Source of the DNA: Campylobacteraceae bacterium | GTDB taxonomy: Bacteria; Campylobacterota; Campylobacteria; Campylobacterales; Sulfurospirillaceae | Direction of reading: 5' to 3' | Assembly (NCBI GenBank): GCA_019162915.1 | Contig: JAFLKZ010000132.1 | Coordinates: 487-8,756 of the forward strand | DNA length: 8,270 nt | In this document: positions 6,588-8,270 of the stretch, piece after piece | Numbering within the stretch: position 1 is the first letter of the stretch | Layout: each line of letters starts with the position of its first letter | Notes under the pieces: model-generated | The model's database searches: none | The model's input: the letters and a program-made list of their open reading frames with translations, nothing else | What the model was told of the DNA's origin: nothing | Made by a program: the position numbers and the translations under genes

Positions 6588-6604
6588 AGTTACTTTTAGT
6601 AACT
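6588..6604. promoter_or_regulatory. Inverted repeat AGTTAC-TTTTA-GTAACT upstream of dctP
   Basis: Perfect 6-bp arms with a 5-bp spacer just downstream of, and touching, the stop codon of the response regulator. It lies about 55 bp upstream of the dctP -10 box, where an activator could bind. It could equally form a small hairpin at the 3' end of the regulator mRNA, but it lacks a U-tract. The site shares GTTAC with the repeats upstream of dld. Confidence 0.35.
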
Positions 6605-7245
6605 CAATATCGTAAGATATATCCAACATCTACGACAGTTTCGATACATTCAAAAGGAATTTTTTTGCGCAAACGACGCATCAATGAGCGAATCGAATCC
6701 AAAGAAGCAAAATTGCCCTCCCAAACCATCGCTTGTATTTTATCAAATGAAACTACCTTACCTTTTTCTGTTATCAAAATATTTAAGAGTAGTCGTTCTT
6801 TTCTAGAAAGGTGCTCTTCTTTATCACCTATTTGCAATAAACTTGTTTGAAAATCAAATTGACAGTTAGGACCTAGTTCTACAATATCATTTCGAATATT
6901 ACATAATTTTTCTATTTTTATTTCTAACTCATCGATGAAAAATGGCTTTTTGATAAAATCATTACAACCATAATTATAGGCATCTCTGATAACTTCAAGT
7001 TCAACACTTGAACTAATAATGATCACAGGGGTTTCATGATAAAAATCTCTAATCTTTTTCAAGATCTCTATGCCATCAAGATTGGGAACATTGATATCAA
7101 GTATAAAACACATATAACCATTATCAATGGCATCATACGCTTCTTGACCATCCACAAAAGAATCTACTTTGTGTCCTTTGGCGAGAAGTCGCTTTACAAT
7201 GGTTGCATTTAAGCGGTTGTTGTCTTCTAAAAGTAAAATTTTCAT
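6604..7245 (-). CDS. OmpR/PhoB-type response regulator
   Basis: This 213-residue transcription factor is the likely partner of the histidine kinase encoded just upstream. The N-terminal receiver domain (about 1-115) has the acidic pair E7-D8, phospho-acceptor D50 in ILDINVPNLDG, the switch serine region IIISSS (75-80), and the conserved Lys-Pro at K100-P101. The C-terminal half (about 120-213) is a winged-helix DNA-binding domain with LSRKERLLLNILITEKGKVV, the recognition-helix stretch SIRSLMRRLRKKI, and the terminal hairpin VDVGYIL in place of the usual RGVGY. The ATG follows the kinase stop codon by 8 nt, and its ribosome site (TAAGG) overlaps that stop, so the pair is co-transcribed. The TRAP operon directly downstream is the obvious target. 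Kinase-regulator pairs called DctS/DctR commonly adjoin TRAP operons in this group, but I cannot confirm orthology, so no symbol is given. The receiver is complete and shows no missing key residue. Confidence 0.92.
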   Translation of the reverse strand: MKILLLEDNNRLNATIVKRLLAKGHKVDSFVDGQEAYDAIDNGYMCFILDINVPNLDGIEILKKIRDFYHETPVIIISSSVELEVIRDAYNYGCNDFIKKPFFIDELEIKIEKLCNIRNDIVELGPNCQFDFQTSLLQIGDKEEHLSRKERLLLNILITEKGKVVSFDKIQAMVWEGNFASLDSIRSLMRRLRKKIPFECIETVVDVGYILRY

Positions 7246-7253
7246 TTTCTGCC

Positions 7254-8270
7254 TTATGATAATTTGTCTGCATTGGGAACGAGTATTGTAAATTCTACAT
7301 TATTTCCAATATTTTGAACACTAATGATTCCGCCCATTTTATCCTCAATAATAATTTTAGCCATATAAAGACCTAACCCTGTTCCATTTTTACTGGTAGT
7401 AAAATAAGGATCAAATATCAGACCAATGATTTTATCAGGTACTTTTCCACCATTGTCGGTAATCGTGAGTTTTGTATTTTTTTCACCCTCTTCAATATTA
7501 ATAAAGATATTCTCACCTTTTCTTGTTTTGACAATTTTATTTTTAGCATTATTGATGATATTTAGGAGCACTTGTTTAAATTCATTTTCATATCCATAAA
7601 CAGGAAATTCCCCATTTTCTTTTGAATACTTCACCACTAAATCAATGTGCGAATAAAAAATTTGTCTCCCAATGATTTCCAAAACATCTTTTAATGCTTT
7701 TTTGGCACAAAAAATACTTTTTTTATTAGATGGCTTAAGAAAATTTCTAAAATCTTTCAATGTTTGAGACATGTATTGCACTTGTAAAATAGCATCATGT
7801 ACAAATTCTTTCATTTTTTTACTATCCATATCTCCTGTGTTAAAACAAAACTCCATATCTTGCATAATCGCAGAAAGCTCTACCAAAGGCTCATTCCACT
7901 GGTGTGCAACGCCTGCAATCATTTCTCCCATCTCTGTTAATTTCGCTTGTTGAATTAAAAATTGTCGATGCTGAAGACGCTCAGTCGTGTCATCCATCAC
8001 GCATACAATACCACCTATCGTCCCGTCTATATTTTTATAAACTGCTTTATTGAATGTAAAAAGTTTAGGGCGTTTTTTAGGGATATGAAGCATGATTTCA
8101 AAAGCGTCTGTACCTTTATTTTTCAAAAGAAGAAGGTCATTTTCTCGTCTTTCTTGTGCCCATTCTTTTGGAAAAAAATCAAATGCTGTTTTTCCTATTA
8201 TTTCATCTTTACTCTGGTCGTACAAATCTGCAAAAGACTTATTACTTCCAAGGTACTCTCCCAAAACATT
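7254..8270 (-). CDS. PAS-domain sensor histidine kinase (partial, N-terminus outside the window)
   Basis: This is the C-terminal part of a sensor kinase; the frame stays open through position 8270, so the N-terminus is missing. Numbering from the codon at 8264, a PAS domain fills about residues 1-95 (GSNKSFADLY, SKDEIIGKTAFDFFP, GTIGGIVCVMDDTTE). A dimerisation/phospho-acceptor helix follows with H121 in AGVAHQWNEPL. The ATP-binding domain has an N-box (EFKQVLLNIINNAKN), G1 (DNGGKVP), F-box (IFDPYFTTS) and G2 (GTGLGLYMAK), and ends at residue 336. H-Q-W after the phospho-histidine is typical of Campylobacterota kinases, which usually read HQWRQPL; here it is HQWNEPL. No membrane segment is visible in this part, and any sensing domain would be upstream. 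The TTG at 8264 is not a credible start because the PAS fold clearly continues to its left. It is followed 8 nt later by the response regulator, and probably controls the TRAP operon. The signal is unknown. Confidence 0.92.
   Translation of the reverse strand, partial: NVLGEYLGSNKSFADLYDQSKDEIIGKTAFDFFPKEWAQERRENDLLLLKNKGTDAFEIMLHIPKKRPKLFTFNKAVYKNIDGTIGGIVCVMDDTTERLQHRQFLIQQAKLTEMGEMIAGVAHQWNEPLVELSAIMQDMEFCFNTGDMDSKKMKEFVHDAILQVQYMSQTLKDFRNFLKPSNKKSIFCAKKALKDVLEIIGRQIFYSHIDLVVKYSKENGEFPVYGYENEFKQVLLNIINNAKNKIVKTRKGENIFINIEEGEKNTKLTITDNGGKVPDKIIGLIFDPYFTTSKNGTGLGLYMAKIIIEDKMGGIISVQNIGNNVEFTILVPNADKLS

Noticed and set aside
8262..8264. TTG as the start of the histidine kinase
   Set aside because: The frame continues open to 8270, and the PAS domain is cut at this point, so the gene begins outside the window.
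1..8270. Defence system, CRISPR array, prophage or toxin-antitoxin module
   Set aside because: All long frames belong to sensing, transport or central carbon metabolism families. No periodic repeats, integrase, nuclease or toxin-like genes are present.

Overview
The window is an AT-rich bacterial segment in which every supported gene lies on the minus strand, so the biological reading order runs from position 8270 down to 1. The histidine kinase carries the H-Q-W type H-box common in Campylobacterota. The Fe-S lactate dehydrogenase has the length and layout of the Helicobacter/Campylobacter proteins. With the base composition, this suggests a Campylobacterota genome, most likely a free-living genus such as Sulfurospirillum; the genus is inference.

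Layout in transcription order: (1) a PAS-containing sensor histidine kinase, cut off at the right edge (8270-7254), followed 8 nt later by an OmpR-type response regulator (7245-6604); (2) a 133-nt gap with a promoter-like site and an inverted repeat; (3) a complete TRAP transporter: dctP (6470-5403), two tandem hairpins, then dctQ (5296-4775) and dctM (4778-3426), which overlap by 4 nt; (4) a 156-nt gap with a perfect 15-bp-stem hairpin, a pyrimidine-rich tract, and a 10-bp direct repeat flanking a possible promoter; (5) a 946-residue FAD/Fe-S D-lactate dehydrogenase (dld, 3269-429); (6) a 173-nt gap with a long hairpin and a possible promoter; (7) oadG (255-13), the small membrane subunit of a sodium-pumping decarboxylase, whose partner subunits probably lie past the left edge. 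No stretch over 300 bases lacks a gene, and I found no tRNA, rRNA, CRISPR array, IS element or phage gene.

Working model: the two-component system senses a signal and controls the TRAP transporter. The binding protein belongs to the TakP/LakP type (2-oxo acids, lactate) rather than the classical C4-dicarboxylate type. The imported 2-hydroxy acid, most simply lactate, is oxidised by Dld with electrons passed to the respiratory chain, giving pyruvate. The OadG complex next door would export Na+, and TRAP transporters are Na+-driven, so a shared sodium economy is possible. The protein families are firm. The substrate, the sensed signal and the sodium link are inference.

The most notable non-coding feature is that three of the gene junctions carry strong hairpins without a canonical adjacent U-tract. 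This pattern fits graded expression inside one locus (high binding protein, lower membrane subunits, separately tuned dehydrogenase).
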